In this document: in pieces, positions 46,396 through 55,884 of the stretch | Layout of the letters: each line of letters begins with the position of its first letter | Numbering within the stretch: the first letter of the stretch is position 1 | Assembly (NCBI RefSeq): GCF_004769195.1 | Contig: NZ_RQET01000001.1 | Coordinates: 1 to 64,000, forward strand | Direction: 5' to 3' | DNA from: Leptospira fletcheri | GTDB taxonomy: Bacteria; Spirochaetota; Leptospiria; Leptospirales; Leptospiraceae | DNA length: 64,000 nt | Notes under the pieces: model-generated | The model's input: only the letters and a program-made list of their open reading frames with translations | Databases searched by the model: none | What the model was told of the DNA's origin: nothing | Program-made: the position numbers and the translations under genes

Positions 46396-48158
46396 TTTTC
46401 CTTTTTACGCTCGGAGGGAAAAAATAGCGCGCGAATCTCTTTGGTCGCCGCTTCGGCTTCCAACTCCCCCTTTTTAATGATCTCCTTATAGCGACCGAAA
46501 TCGGTAAAGGCGAACTCTTCCAAATGCATGTTTACGAAAAGATCCATCTTTTCCTTTCTGAGTTTCGTGATTTCCCGGCCTTCCAATGTGATGGCTCGAG
46601 CCATGATTTTGAGAATAGGGGGATAAGATATGTCTTCCAAAAGATTCTTGAAGAAGGATTTTCCAGTCACCTTTCTATCTTCCAGTAATCTTACGATTGC
46701 ATCGTCCCGGAGCGGGGATACGTTGGCCGATAAAATAACATCGGCACCCTTTTTACGTATCAGATTTTCCGGCACGTTGTTGATGACCCCTCCGTCGATT
46801 AACAAATGATCCCCCTTAAACACCGGAGGGAACATTCCGGGCAGGCTCATTGCGGAGGCTAACGCTTCCCAAATGGGTCCTTGGTCCATAACGTATTCCT
46901 GCCCGCTATGCAAATCCACCGCGGAGGTGGCGAAAGGAATCTTCAAGTCCTCGATCAATTGGGAACCGAACGCATCCTTCAGCATTCTTACCATTTTCTT
47001 TCCCTTAAAGAAAGATATGAGCGGAATCGTCGGATCGAAAGGCTTATCGATCCCTCCGAAGAATTTTCCGATCATCTTGTATATCGAATCTGCGCTTTCT
47101 CCTCTGGCGTACAACGCGCCTATGACTGCGCCGAAGGAAGAACCGGAAACGTAATCGAACTGGATCCTTTCCCTTTCCAGAACTTTAAGAAGCCCCACAT
47201 GCGCGAGAGCTCTTGCTCCGCCCCCGCCCAAAGCCAATCCTCTGGTTTTAGAAACGAGATACCTGGCAAACGTTTCCCCCCGATGGAAGATTCTTTGATT
47301 GGAATCCTTTCCCTCGGTATGAGAAATCTTTTCCGAGACCACCAACTTAGAAGTCCTGCCTTCGTAGTTTCGGATCCTAGGACGCCAATAATCCAGGATT
47401 TCGTTTTTACTTTTTACGTTCCGTTCGGGATTATCCTCCCAAAAAACGATCTGATCGCATTGTTGTACGACTTTGTCCAAGTCGGGTACCAGCCCGTGAT
47501 TCCTGAAATAGATATGAAGCACCGGGGATTTCTTTCTAAGCTGGGATATCATACGGATCATTTCCGAAAGGGATTTTTCCTTAAAAATATCCATCTTGAA
47601 CAAGGCTACGTTGCCTCCGTGCGATTTTCTCCCTGCGTCGACGATCAGGTCCAGATGCTGTTTAAAATCTTCGATTTCCTCTAATGGAATATGACAGACC
47701 AATCTTCTGGAAGTCGAAATCGGTTTGGTGGGACCTTCCATCACCTCCCGCATCCGTATTCCCATCAATCTCATCAAATTCTGCGAGAGGATTTTCTCTT
47801 TTGCCGCCAAACGGAGAAAGTATTCCCCATCCAGAACGTACAGAAGAGTGTCCAAAACTGCCTGAGCCGAACCCGAATGGACGGATCTGGTCAAAACACT
47901 GTTTTCTGCAAAGATATCCCCTTCTCCCAAATAACGAACCGTTTGGCCGGTTTCTCCTAGGGTGACCATCACTTCCCCGTGTCGGATCAGGTACAGTTCC
48001 TTGGATATCTCTCCTTTATAATAGATTACGTCGTGATTGTAGACATTCCGTTCCTCGATGTGCTTATAGATCTGCACGAGTAGTTTGCGAGGGAGATTTT
48101 TAAATAACGAAATGGAGGCAAGAAATTGTAGGGCTTCGGGAGGTACGAACCGGTTCAT
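46389..48158 (-). CDS. Patatin-like phospholipase with N-terminal cNMP-binding domain
   Basis: About 589 residues. The N-terminal 130 residues form a cyclic-nucleotide-binding-type domain (KGEISKELYLIRHGEVMV, then EGDIFAENSVL). A middle region of unknown role follows, then a patatin domain: oxyanion loop GGGGARALAHVG, nucleophile Ser in GSSFGA, and the Asp of the Ser-Asp dyad in DGGVINNVP. The combination suggests a lipid acyl hydrolase controlled by nucleotide binding, resembling eukaryotic neuropathy-target-esterase and bacterial relatives. I prefer the ATG at 48158, but a TTG at 48167 is possible. Its 3-prime end overlaps the nucleosidase-like gene by 7 bases. Confidence 0.9.
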   Translation of the reverse strand: MNRFVPPEALQFLASISLFKNLPRKLLVQIYKHIEERNVYNHDVIYYKGEISKELYLIRHGEVMVTLGETGQTVRYLGEGDIFAENSVLTRSVHSGSAQAVLDTLLYVLDGEYFLRLAAKEKILSQNLMRLMGIRMREVMEGPTKPISTSRRLVCHIPLEEIEDFKQHLDLIVDAGRKSHGGNVALFKMDIFKEKSLSEMIRMISQLRKKSPVLHIYFRNHGLVPDLDKVVQQCDQIVFWEDNPERNVKSKNEILDYWRPRIRNYEGRTSKLVVSEKISHTEGKDSNQRIFHRGETFARYLVSKTRGLALGGGGARALAHVGLLKVLERERIQFDYVSGSSFGAVIGALYARGESADSIYKMIGKFFGGIDKPFDPTIPLISFFKGKKMVRMLKDAFGSQLIEDLKIPFATSAVDLHSGQEYVMDQGPIWEALASAMSLPGMFPPVFKGDHLLIDGGVINNVPENLIRKKGADVILSANVSPLRDDAIVRLLEDRKVTGKSFFKNLLEDISYPPILKIMARAITLEGREITKLRKEKMDLFVNMHLEEFAFTDFGRYKEIIKKGELEAEAATKEIRALFFPSERKKENH

Positions 48159-48292
48159 TTCCGGCAAATCCTAATAGGCACCTTCGGATTTGTAAAGCCT
48201 ATCTCGTAACGGATTCGAAACGGAATTGAAAAGCGCGGTCGTTTTCGGTGGAAATCTCTTGATTTCTGGATTTAAAGGGAAATTCTAGCCAG

Positions 48293-48895
48293 ATGAAGTT
48301 AGATTCGGCTTCCGTGGTCTCGATTTTTCAAAAATCCGTCCAGGACTGGCATGCAAACGAGTCTTTATCGGTGAACCCCTATCCCGCTTCCGATTTAGAG
48401 CACTTACTTTACAAAAAGAATCAAATCGACACGGTCCAATGGCATGTGGAAGACGAAATTCGGAGACCTGACCTCCCGGATTCCAAGTTGGTCCAATTCA
48501 AAAGGCAGATCGACTCCCTGAATCAGGAAAGAACCGATCTGGTAGAATCGATAGACGATCGGATTTCAGCATTATTCCAAGAGATTCCTCTCAAACCGGG
48601 AGCTCGAATGAACTCCGAGACCCCTGCTTGGCTCATCGATCGTATGAGCATTCTGGAACTCAAGATCTATCATATGGAAGAGCAAACTCGTCGAAACGAC
48701 GTATCTTCGGAGCATCTCCAAAAATGTAAGGCTAAGCTGGACGTACTCCTGGAGCAAAGAAAGGATCTCTCCCTCTGTTTGGACCAGATTTTAGAGGATC
48801 TGAAAAAAGGGGAAAAGTTTTACAAAGTGTATCGACAGATGAAAATGTACAACGACCAGAATCTCAATCCCTCTCTGTATTCTCATAAAGCATGA
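48293..48895 (+). CDS. DUF4254 protein next to a glycosyltransferase
   Basis: 200 residues, predicted all-helical, with heptad-like Leu and many His, Glu and Arg (TVQWHVEDEIRRPDLP, SILELKIYHMEEQTRR). The DUF4254 family shows this alpha-helical pattern and typically sits beside family 9 glycosyltransferases, as here. The GT9 gene starts with an ATGA overlap of 4 bases, indicating translational coupling. It has no signal peptide. The function of the family is unknown; a role in glycan assembly or transferase regulation is plausible from context. Confidence 0.8.
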   Translation: MKLDSASVVSIFQKSVQDWHANESLSVNPYPASDLEHLLYKKNQIDTVQWHVEDEIRRPDLPDSKLVQFKRQIDSLNQERTDLVESIDDRISALFQEIPLKPGARMNSETPAWLIDRMSILELKIYHMEEQTRRNDVSSEHLQKCKAKLDVLLEQRKDLSLCLDQILEDLKKGEKFYKVYRQMKMYNDQNLNPSLYSHKA

Positions 48896-49950
48896 ATCTT
48901 CTCGTCCTTCGATTCTCCGCGATGGGAGATGTCGCCTTGATGGCTCCGGCTTTGATAGCCATCGTATCGAAGTATACGAATATACAATTAACCGTCGTTA
49001 CGAGAGGGAATTACGCTCCTTTTTTCTACAATATCCCGAACGTTCATGTGGTAGGGATCAATCTCAAAAAATATAAGGGAATCAAAGGACTCTACCGCCT
49101 ATTCCGCGAATTGAATAAGCTCGGTCCTTACGAGAAAATCGTGGACCTTCACTCCAGTCTTCGATCCAGGTTCATCAGTCTTTTTTTCCGATTTAGAGGA
49201 GTTCCCGTATTCCAGATCGTGAAGGGAAGAAGGGAAAAATTGAGACAGATCCGGAAAAACAGGAAAATACTGCGGAAACTCCCTCATACCGTGGATCGGT
49301 ACCTAAAAGTCTTCGAGAAGGCTGGATATCCTGCTTCCGTCAGAAAGGGTCCGTGGATCAATGTGGACCCCGAATCCAAAATCTTCGCGAAGGATTTCTT
49401 GAACTCCAGAAAGATAGACAAAAAAGAAGGCCTTTGGGTTGGATATGCTCCGTTTGCCGGACACAAGTTGAAGGAATGGCCGCACGAAAAAAGTATCGCC
49501 CTACTGAAGTTGTTGAAGGATGAATTTCCGAATATCAGGATATTTTTATTCGGTTCCTCTCAGGAAGCCTCTCTCATGGAAGAATGGAGAAACGGCGACC
49601 AATCCATGACGATCGTTTCCGGAGGAAAATTAGGAATCCGCGGCGAGTTGGGAATCATGGAGCGCATGGACGTAATCATCGGAATGGATTCCTCCAATAT
49701 CCACATCGCTGCATTGTTAAAACGTCCGGTAGTGGCTTTGTTTGGCACTACTCACCCCTATTCCGGATTCGCACCGTTCGGGCAGGAGGACACGGGAGTG
49801 CTTCAGATCGAAGATCTTTCCTGTCGGCCGTGTAGCATATACGGCAACACTACCTGCTTTCGAAAGGACTTCGCATGCATGGAATGGATCACACCGGAGG
49901 ACGTGATCAAGCGTATCAACGTTATTATCAACATCAACACGCTTTTCTAA
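48892..49950 (+). CDS. Glycosyltransferase family 9 (heptosyltransferase-like)
   Basis: 352 residues. It has two Rossmann halves of the GT-B fold. The N-terminal start is NLLVLRFSAMGDVALMAPAL, and the C-terminal donor-binding segment is GMDSSNIHIAALLKRPVVALFGTT, both diagnostic for GT9. Heptosyltransferases add heptose to lipopolysaccharide inner core; in Leptospira the exact sugar is uncertain. A Cys-containing C-terminus (CRPCSIYG, FACMEWI) is also typical. It overlaps DUF4254 upstream and converges on the GT4 gene. Confidence 0.92.
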   Translation: MNLLVLRFSAMGDVALMAPALIAIVSKYTNIQLTVVTRGNYAPFFYNIPNVHVVGINLKKYKGIKGLYRLFRELNKLGPYEKIVDLHSSLRSRFISLFFRFRGVPVFQIVKGRREKLRQIRKNRKILRKLPHTVDRYLKVFEKAGYPASVRKGPWINVDPESKIFAKDFLNSRKIDKKEGLWVGYAPFAGHKLKEWPHEKSIALLKLLKDEFPNIRIFLFGSSQEASLMEEWRNGDQSMTIVSGGKLGIRGELGIMERMDVIIGMDSSNIHIAALLKRPVVALFGTTHPYSGFAPFGQEDTGVLQIEDLSCRPCSIYGNTTCFRKDFACMEWITPEDVIKRINVIININTLF

Positions 49951-49959
49951 TACTATACT

Positions 49960-51261
49960 TTATCCGAAAATCCCGAAAGGATCCAGGGAAAAGATCATAT
50001 TCAATAAGGACCTACTTTTTTTCTTCCCCTTTTGATCTGCCACAGCTTTATAGGCGTCTTCCATTCTATCCACACAAGCTTTTATCTCGTGACTCTGCGC
50101 GATCCGAATCGATTCGACGGAAAAACTGGAATACAATTCCGGATCCTTAAGAATCGAGATCGCTTTTTCTGCGATTCCTTTCACGTCGAAAGGCTTAGCG
50201 ATAAAACCGTTCTTTCCGTCGTGGACCAATTCCGGGATCGCAAAAGAATCTACTCCTACTGCAGGAAGGCCACAAGCGATGGATTCCAAGATCACCAAAC
50301 CTTGGGTCTCCATCGTGGAGGCGGTTAAAAATAGATCGTAATTCGGATATTCTTCCGGAAGTTTTTCTCGATCGATAAAACCTTTAAAAATAACGGAATC
50401 GCCGATTCCTAATTTTTCCGCCTGCAATTTCAGGGAACCGAGGGCAGGCCCGTCTCCTATGATCGTCAGATTCGATCCGGGAAGCTGTTCCTTGATGATC
50501 TTAAAGGCATTGATGATCACATCGCAGTTCTTTTCGTAGGAAATCCTCCCCACATGCAGTAATTTCAGGGAGTCGTCGCTTTCCAATTTTTTCGGTTGTC
50601 CCTTGAACTGAGATAAATCCAATCCGTTGGAAATCACCGCCACAGGTTTTTTAAGGCCGAATTCCTCTAATTGCTTTTTAATCAGATGGGAAGGAGAGAT
50701 GATGAGATCGCAACGATCGTACAGATTATTCGTGATTTTTAGAATGATTTTTTTCCGAATATTGAACCTGTCGAATTTCTCGAATTTTATCAAATCCTTG
50801 ATCCGCAGCTTTTTGTTTAACTTCCCCACCTTCATGAAAAGTTTATCCAACTTGAGAAGTCTGTACAAAGAAAGATACATGTCCTGCTCGGACATTAGGG
50901 TATGGTAGGTTCCGATACTGGGAATACCGTATCTTTCGGTCGCGTTGATTCCGTACAATCCCAAGAGGCCCGGGGTATGGATGTGAACTAAATCCGGCTG
51001 GAATTCCTTGATGATCCGTTTGATCTTTGCGGGAGAAGGCAGGACCACCTTTATGTCGGGATAACTGGGCAGATAGCCGCTGCGAAATCTTTCGATTCGA
51101 ATCTTTTCTCCCATCTGGTCGAAGTCACCTTCTCCGTATCTTGGGCAGCAAACGACGAACTCGTGTCCTCTTTCCGCAAGCAATTCCGCGAAATTCTTCA
51201 TGGAAATTGCTACTCCGTCGATTTTGGGAAGAAATGTATCCGAAAAATAAAGGATCTTCAT
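49960..51261 (-). CDS. Glycosyltransferase family 4 (GT-B)
   Basis: 433 residues from the ATG at 51261 (AGGA just upstream); an upstream start at 51315 adds 18 unlikely residues. The N-terminal domain begins [17 protein letters not shown] and contains HIHTPGLLG. The C-terminal domain has [19 protein letters not shown], and the donor-site acidic pair region MetGlu-Thr-Gln-Gly-Leu-Val ([10 protein letters not shown]). It resembles glucosyl/mannosyl-diacylglycerol synthases and capsule GTs. It is a likely lipid or surface-glycan transferase, positioned with the GT9 and O-antigen ligase genes. Confidence 0.9.
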   Translation of the reverse strand: MKILYFSDTFLPKIDGVAISMKNFAELLAERGHEFVVCCPRYGEGDFDQMGEKIRIERFRSGYLPSYPDIKVVLPSPAKIKRIIKEFQPDLVHIHTPGLLGLYGINATERYGIPSIGTYHTLMSEQDMYLSLYRLLKLDKLFMKVGKLNKKLRIKDLIKFEKFDRFNIRKKIILKITNNLYDRCDLIISPSHLIKKQLEEFGLKKPVAVISNGLDLSQFKGQPKKLESDDSLKLLHVGRISYEKNCDVIINAFKIIKEQLPGSNLTIIGDGPALGSLKLQAEKLGIGDSVIFKGFIDREKLPEEYPNYDLFLTASTMETQGLVILESIACGLPAVGVDSFAIPELVHDGKNGFIAKPFDVKGIAEKAISILKDPELYSSFSVESIRIAQSHEIKACVDRMEDAYKAVADQKGKKKSRSLLNMIFSLDPFGIFG

Positions 51262-51391
51262 TGTAGTCCTGACGGGGAACCAATCTCTTCGTAATCCGGG
51301 ATTTTTCCACTCCATTCTACTTTATGTCGGGAAAAATAATCGAATTTACAGGGAATCGGGAATTGGCAATCTGTAACGGACGTTTTCTCTC

Positions 51392-52735
51392 ATGAAAGGT
51401 TTTTTAAGTAAGGCGCATCTATTCTGTCTGCTCGCCACTTTTTTTACGATCGGAATTTCCGTAAGTCTGAGCCAAGCTTTTCTAGTACTCTCCTTCGGCT
51501 TCGGGTTTTCGGATACGGTTCGGAATCGCCCGCTTTCGCAATGGTTTCCTCACCATCCACTTTTCTACGCATCCCTCCTGCTCTTTTCCTGGTATTTTTC
51601 GGATTTTTTCCTTCATTTGATTTCCGACCAGGACGCCAATCATCCGAAAAGAGCCTTCGACAGTGAATTAAAGGACTTCTTCCTGTTTTTCGGCTTTTTG
51701 GCGATTTGGTTTTTACGGGAAGAGGATCTTCCGAAGGTCCGGAACGGAATGTTCCTCCTATTTCTAGTACTGATCGTGACCGGTGTCATCGGGGGTTTTT
51801 CTCCCGTTCGTTTATCCCGTCTAGTCACCGACCTCTACAGAGATTCCACCGCTTATAAGTTTACTCATCCTTTAGGGTCGTTTGCAAAGATTCCGATGTA
51901 CGTTACGATTGGTCTCATGAACACCCATTTGACTTTCGGTGGTTTGCTCCAATTTTTTTCGGGATTTGCCGTATTTCGGTGTCTCAAGGATCTGGAATAT
52001 TCCGACAGAAAGCGTCTCTTACAGAGCGGGATTCTACTTGCACTTTACGTCTTCGTATTGCTCCTGAACCAAGCTCGCTCCAGTCTGATCGGGGCATCCG
52101 TTTCCATTCTGATCGCGACCATCCACTTGTTCTGGATCCGAAAGGAATTGCCGAGTTCTTATCTGGTCAAAGGCGGATTCGCCTTCCTTCTTCTAACCGC
52201 TATTTTAGGCCTCGGTCTCGCGTTTAGTCCTGCGGGAAAGAAGGTGCTCGGTCCGATTTTCGGAAAAGAGAAGCATACCGATTCCGGTAGAACTTTTATC
52301 TGGGATTCCACCTTTCCTTTAGTTCAGGAACATCCTTGGATCGGCGTAGGTCCGGGAAATTACAATCGATCGATAGAAGTCGTTCGAAAAGAGCATTCCG
52401 AGAAATATCCTGAACTTTCTTACTTTTACGAAGTTACCCAACGCGGGCACGCACATAACGATTATTTCCATTTCGCTGCCGTTTTCGGACTTCCCGCCCT
52501 GTTTTTGTATTTAGCAATTGCCGGAATTTTCGGATATTCCCTACTCTCCTCCAAACAACCTTTTGAAAATCTAGTTCTGTATTACGGAGTCTTCGGATTT
52601 TTCGTCTCCGGATTGTTTCAATGTTATTTCCAGGACGACGAAGTGGTGATCTTATTCTGGCTCATACTCGGTACCTTTGTTAGAATGGAAACTTCCTTAT
52701 CGGATTCCGGAAACACAAAGACGGTTTCTGCTTAA
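51392..52735 (+). CDS. O-antigen ligase-family membrane protein
   Basis: 447 residues with 10-12 predicted membrane helices and one large loop. The loop region HPWIGVGPGNYNRSIEV followed by AHNDYFHFAAVFGLPAL is the Wzy_C/WaaL pattern, including the HxxN/HND motif. It should join polysaccharide to lipid A-core or polymerise it at the periplasmic face. It diverges from the GT4 gene by 130 bases, and its 3-prime end overlaps the convergent PLD-like gene by 39 bases. Confidence 0.88.
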   Translation: MKGFLSKAHLFCLLATFFTIGISVSLSQAFLVLSFGFGFSDTVRNRPLSQWFPHHPLFYASLLLFSWYFSDFFLHLISDQDANHPKRAFDSELKDFFLFFGFLAIWFLREEDLPKVRNGMFLLFLVLIVTGVIGGFSPVRLSRLVTDLYRDSTAYKFTHPLGSFAKIPMYVTIGLMNTHLTFGGLLQFFSGFAVFRCLKDLEYSDRKRLLQSGILLALYVFVLLLNQARSSLIGASVSILIATIHLFWIRKELPSSYLVKGGFAFLLLTAILGLGLAFSPAGKKVLGPIFGKEKHTDSGRTFIWDSTFPLVQEHPWIGVGPGNYNRSIEVVRKEHSEKYPELSYFYEVTQRGHAHNDYFHFAAVFGLPALFLYLAIAGIFGYSLLSSKQPFENLVLYYGVFGFFVSGLFQCYFQDDEVVILFWLILGTFVRMETSLSDSGNTKTVSA

Positions 52736-54475
52736 AAACGGTCGGTTGAAATCGGCGAAAAATCTTTCGTCGGAACGTTCGACCCAGGGAAGGTATTTAT
52801 CGGGAACGGAGACTGGACGGGAAATCTCGTAAGCAGAAGTGGCCAACTCTTCCATCCAAGTCAGTTTAGAAGTTTCGGATTTTGTGCAGAACAGCAGAGT
52901 GAAATTCCCGGAATCCAAAACAACGACTGCGTTAGCCGGAATCGGTTCAATCGTCCGAAACGAGGCCCCGTAAGGAAGGACCACACTCTTGAGAGGCAAT
53001 TTTCCCCTGGAAAGAATCCAAGCCGAGGTTGGCAAGGAAGGAAGCGAAAGCGCTTTCAGTAAATCGTTGTCCGAACTTTCCCAAGACCAACTAAAATCGC
53101 TTTCCGCAAAAAACTCGGGACGTAGAAATAAGATCGGCTTCGATAAAAGGGAAAGAAACTCCTCCCCTAAAAGCGAACTCGGTTTAGAAAACAAGATGTT
53201 CCCGGCACGGTCCGAGATCGTAGACGGTAAAAAGTCGAAAAACTCCGTCGGAAATTCAGACTTTCCACCGAATAAGCGAACGCTGACATCCTCGAAATCC
53301 TTCCATTCCTTACAGACTTGTCCGATCTTAAATTTATAATACGGTTTCCATCGAAAAAAACCGCCTCCTACATCCCCGAAAAATTCGGCTCCCTCCGAAT
53401 CGAAAACACAGATTCCGGCTTTATCCACGTTCCGAAGGCGGACCTCCGAAGATTTTTCGCTCGGAAACAGAGGGATAGCGAAGTTCCGTACTCTGATTTC
53501 TTCCTTTTGAAATTCCGAAACCAAGTAGGGATTTTCCGTTCGAATGAGTATCTCCCGATTGGAATCCCGGGCACTAACGGAATAATTATAGGATCCCGTA
53601 AGAAGAGTGGAAAAATCGACCAACATGGTTTTATGATGCAGCAAACCGCCTTTTCCGAAACTAGCGTCGTCTAAACGGTCTTCGTTTCCGTCCTCCCAAA
53701 CGGCGGCGTTCGACAATCTTCCCAAATGAAACGCTTCGGGATCGGCTGGGCGATCATAGACCACTCCAAGGTGTCCGCCTCTTCGATCGAATCTGGAAAA
53801 TTCGGAACTTAAAACGGAGTCGTAATGGTCGAAAATGAGGACCTCTATTTTCTCTCTAGCCATTCGGACCGATTCTGTGAGGACAAACTGGATCAACTTT
53901 CCTTGCTGTGGGGAATTCCTGAATTCCAGAGAACTCAGGCGCAATTTCGGAAACGGATATTCTTCCCGTAAAAAAGCGAAAAAGGAATCCTTTTCCGAGT
54001 CCTTCAAAACGAATTCTATGTACCCGTTATGATCCCTTTCCAAACCGTAATGGGTGAAATTTCCGGTTCCGATAAATACGGTTCTCTCGTCCACAACCAG
54101 CACCTTTGTGTGTTGTAATCCCGTTCCCTTCCAATAACGCAAAAAGGGCAAAAATACGTCCGGATAGGATTTTCCGAATTCTCCTAAAATCTCCGCCCTT
54201 ACCCCTCTTTTGATCGCGGAGGAAATCTCCGCCTCGATCTCGGGGTCCTCGAAAGAATAAACGTGAAGATAAATCGATTTTTTCGAATTTCGGATTAGCC
54301 TTAAAATTTCGTCTCTTACCGTTCTCTTCTTTCCGACCGGCGTAAATCTTCCCGGAAAGGAAAAGAACGCCTTCGGAAAATCATTGCTCAGAAACTCTCC
54401 CAAAAAAGCGGGATCGGTTTCGGAATATGTGCATGCGAACGAAATGAGAGAGAGTAAAATTATTTTGGAACGCAT
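52697..54475 (-). CDS. Phospholipase D-like lipoprotein, two HKD motifs
   Basis: 592 residues. An N-terminal signal ends in a lipobox-like SFAC (Cys15), so it is probably a lipoprotein. The first HKD motif is H122-x-K124 in HTKVLVVDERTVFIGTGN; the second is H281-K282 in HHKTMLVD followed by GSYNYS, slightly degenerate. The two form one active site in the PLD superfamily, which includes phospholipases and nucleases. A ~290-residue C-terminal extension is not recognised. It is the third gene of an operon with the lamin-tail and membrane-protein genes, and the upstream gene overlaps it by 16 bases. Substrate unknown: lipid or nucleic acid are both possible. Confidence 0.82.
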   Translation of the reverse strand: MRSKIILLSLISFACTYSETDPAFLGEFLSNDFPKAFFSFPGRFTPVGKKRTVRDEILRLIRNSKKSIYLHVYSFEDPEIEAEISSAIKRGVRAEILGEFGKSYPDVFLPFLRYWKGTGLQHTKVLVVDERTVFIGTGNFTHYGLERDHNGYIEFVLKDSEKDSFFAFLREEYPFPKLRLSSLEFRNSPQQGKLIQFVLTESVRMAREKIEVLIFDHYDSVLSSEFSRFDRRGGHLGVVYDRPADPEAFHLGRLSNAAVWEDGNEDRLDDASFGKGGLLHHKTMLVDFSTLLTGSYNYSVSARDSNREILIRTENPYLVSEFQKEEIRVRNFAIPLFPSEKSSEVRLRNVDKAGICVFDSEGAEFFGDVGGGFFRWKPYYKFKIGQVCKEWKDFEDVSVRLFGGKSEFPTEFFDFLPSTISDRAGNILFSKPSSLLGEEFLSLLSKPILFLRPEFFAESDFSWSWESSDNDLLKALSLPSLPTSAWILSRGKLPLKSVVLPYGASFRTIEPIPANAVVVLDSGNFTLLFCTKSETSKLTWMEELATSAYEISRPVSVPDKYLPWVERSDERFFADFNRPFLSRNRLCVSGIR

Positions 54476-55884
54476 GAAAACTCCCAGCCGAATTTAAAGA
54501 GCAAATACCATTGCTTGATTCCCGTATTCCGGTCGGATTCGATCCCTCCCAGATCCAATTGCAGGTCCGGAACGTTTCCTTCTCTCTTGGCCCATCCGAT
54601 TGCGATACTTCCTTCTCTCATAAAAGAGCCGGAAAAACCTTTCGGAGAAATCGACCATGCTCCGCTCGATGCTCCTGTATCCGATAAAAATTGGATATAG
54701 CTGGATTGAATTTCCAAACGTAGGTTTCCGAATTTGAACGATCCCTGAGTTCCGAATATTCCGGACGGTCGCTTGCTCGGAATCCGGGTGGAATCCTTTT
54801 CCAACCCTGCCCCCGTAACCCAAGCTCCGGGTGTCCAACCCCATATCTGATTTAAGAGAGGGTTCGGTAGCGGTGAGGTGCCCATACCTACGAATCCCAA
54901 TTCCAGTATTTCCCCGTTTTTACTCCTGCGGTCCCCATTCGGGAGAAACCCGTACAGGGAAACGCACCATCCGCTCCCGAAAACGCCTGTCTCTATCCGT
55001 AACGCCTCCCCGCTGATAGGAAGGCTCTTTTGAGGTCTCTGCGGATGGGTAGCCGTTTTGTCCAGGCCTCTAGACGCCAGGCCTTCTCCCAAAACATAAA
55101 AGGATTCGAGAAGGTAACCTAGGCCGACTTTCGTATGAGAAAGATAATCCTTATCTCCTAACGAAGAAAAAGACCTAGCTTCCGAGGTCTCCTCTCCGAA
55201 TCTTCCCCAGTTCCCCAAAGATAAATAACGTATTTGTAAATTATAAAATACTCCCGAATTTTCCTTCCCCCAGAACCCGATTCCTGTCCGATATCTGAAT
55301 TTTGTTTTCGAAAGAGCGTCGCTCTTTTCCGACATTGCTCCTAATTCTTTCCTAGCGGATGCGGGTAAATACGAATCTTTTCCCTGCCAAATCAGCCATC
55401 TGTTCTCCGCCAACGGAAATCCGCGGTAGAAATCCAGCGCGTCGAAACGGATTCGATAGCGTTCGGATCGCTTCGTTTCCACAAAGAAGCCTTCTACGCC
55501 GTCGTTCCAATGAAACCGACTCGGAAGAGAATTTGGGTCCGATTTCCTACCGAACCCCCAATAAAATCCTTTCGAATACAGTGCAAGATACGCTTCTTTT
55601 CCGGGAAGGATCCTGAGTTTGTCTTCTCCGGTAGAGACCGCGTCCAACTCCAGGTTTGCCTTCCAATCCTCTTTTTCGGAATTCGCCCGAAACCGGATCC
55701 AAAACGGTAGAGCAATCCCGCCGAACCTTTCGGTTTGCGTTTGATTTTTTTCGACAAGATTTCTCCTGCCTTGGGTCTTAAATCCGAATGTGCTGATTCT
55801 GATCTTGGCTTCGTCCGATTCTGCTTCGGCGACAAGAACAGAGGGGAAAATCAGACAGAGGAATACCATGAAACGGACTTTCAT
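54460..55884 (-). CDS. Predicted outer-membrane protein (barrel-like)
   Basis: 474 residues. A Sec signal peptide (MKVRFMVFLCLIFPSVLVAEA) is followed by a long run of alternating polar and aromatic residues with many short strands, ending in an aromatic residue-rich terminus (WYLLFKFGWEFSCVPK). This pattern suits a beta-barrel, but no family motif is visible. Its start is joined to the lamin-tail gene by an ATGA overlap and its end overlaps the PLD gene by 16 bases. Tight coupling suggests that the three proteins work together, perhaps as an export or surface-anchoring set. Confidence 0.65.
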   Translation of the reverse strand: MKVRFMVFLCLIFPSVLVAEAESDEAKIRISTFGFKTQGRRNLVEKNQTQTERFGGIALPFWIRFRANSEKEDWKANLELDAVSTGEDKLRILPGKEAYLALYSKGFYWGFGRKSDPNSLPSRFHWNDGVEGFFVETKRSERYRIRFDALDFYRGFPLAENRWLIWQGKDSYLPASARKELGAMSEKSDALSKTKFRYRTGIGFWGKENSGVFYNLQIRYLSLGNWGRFGEETSEARSFSSLGDKDYLSHTKVGLGYLLESFYVLGEGLASRGLDKTATHPQRPQKSLPISGEALRIETGVFGSGWCVSLYGFLPNGDRRSKNGEILELGFVGMGTSPLPNPLLNQIWGWTPGAWVTGAGLEKDSTRIPSKRPSGIFGTQGSFKFGNLRLEIQSSYIQFLSDTGASSGAWSISPKGFSGSFMREGSIAIGWAKREGNVPDLQLDLGGIESDRNTGIKQWYLLFKFGWEFSCVPK

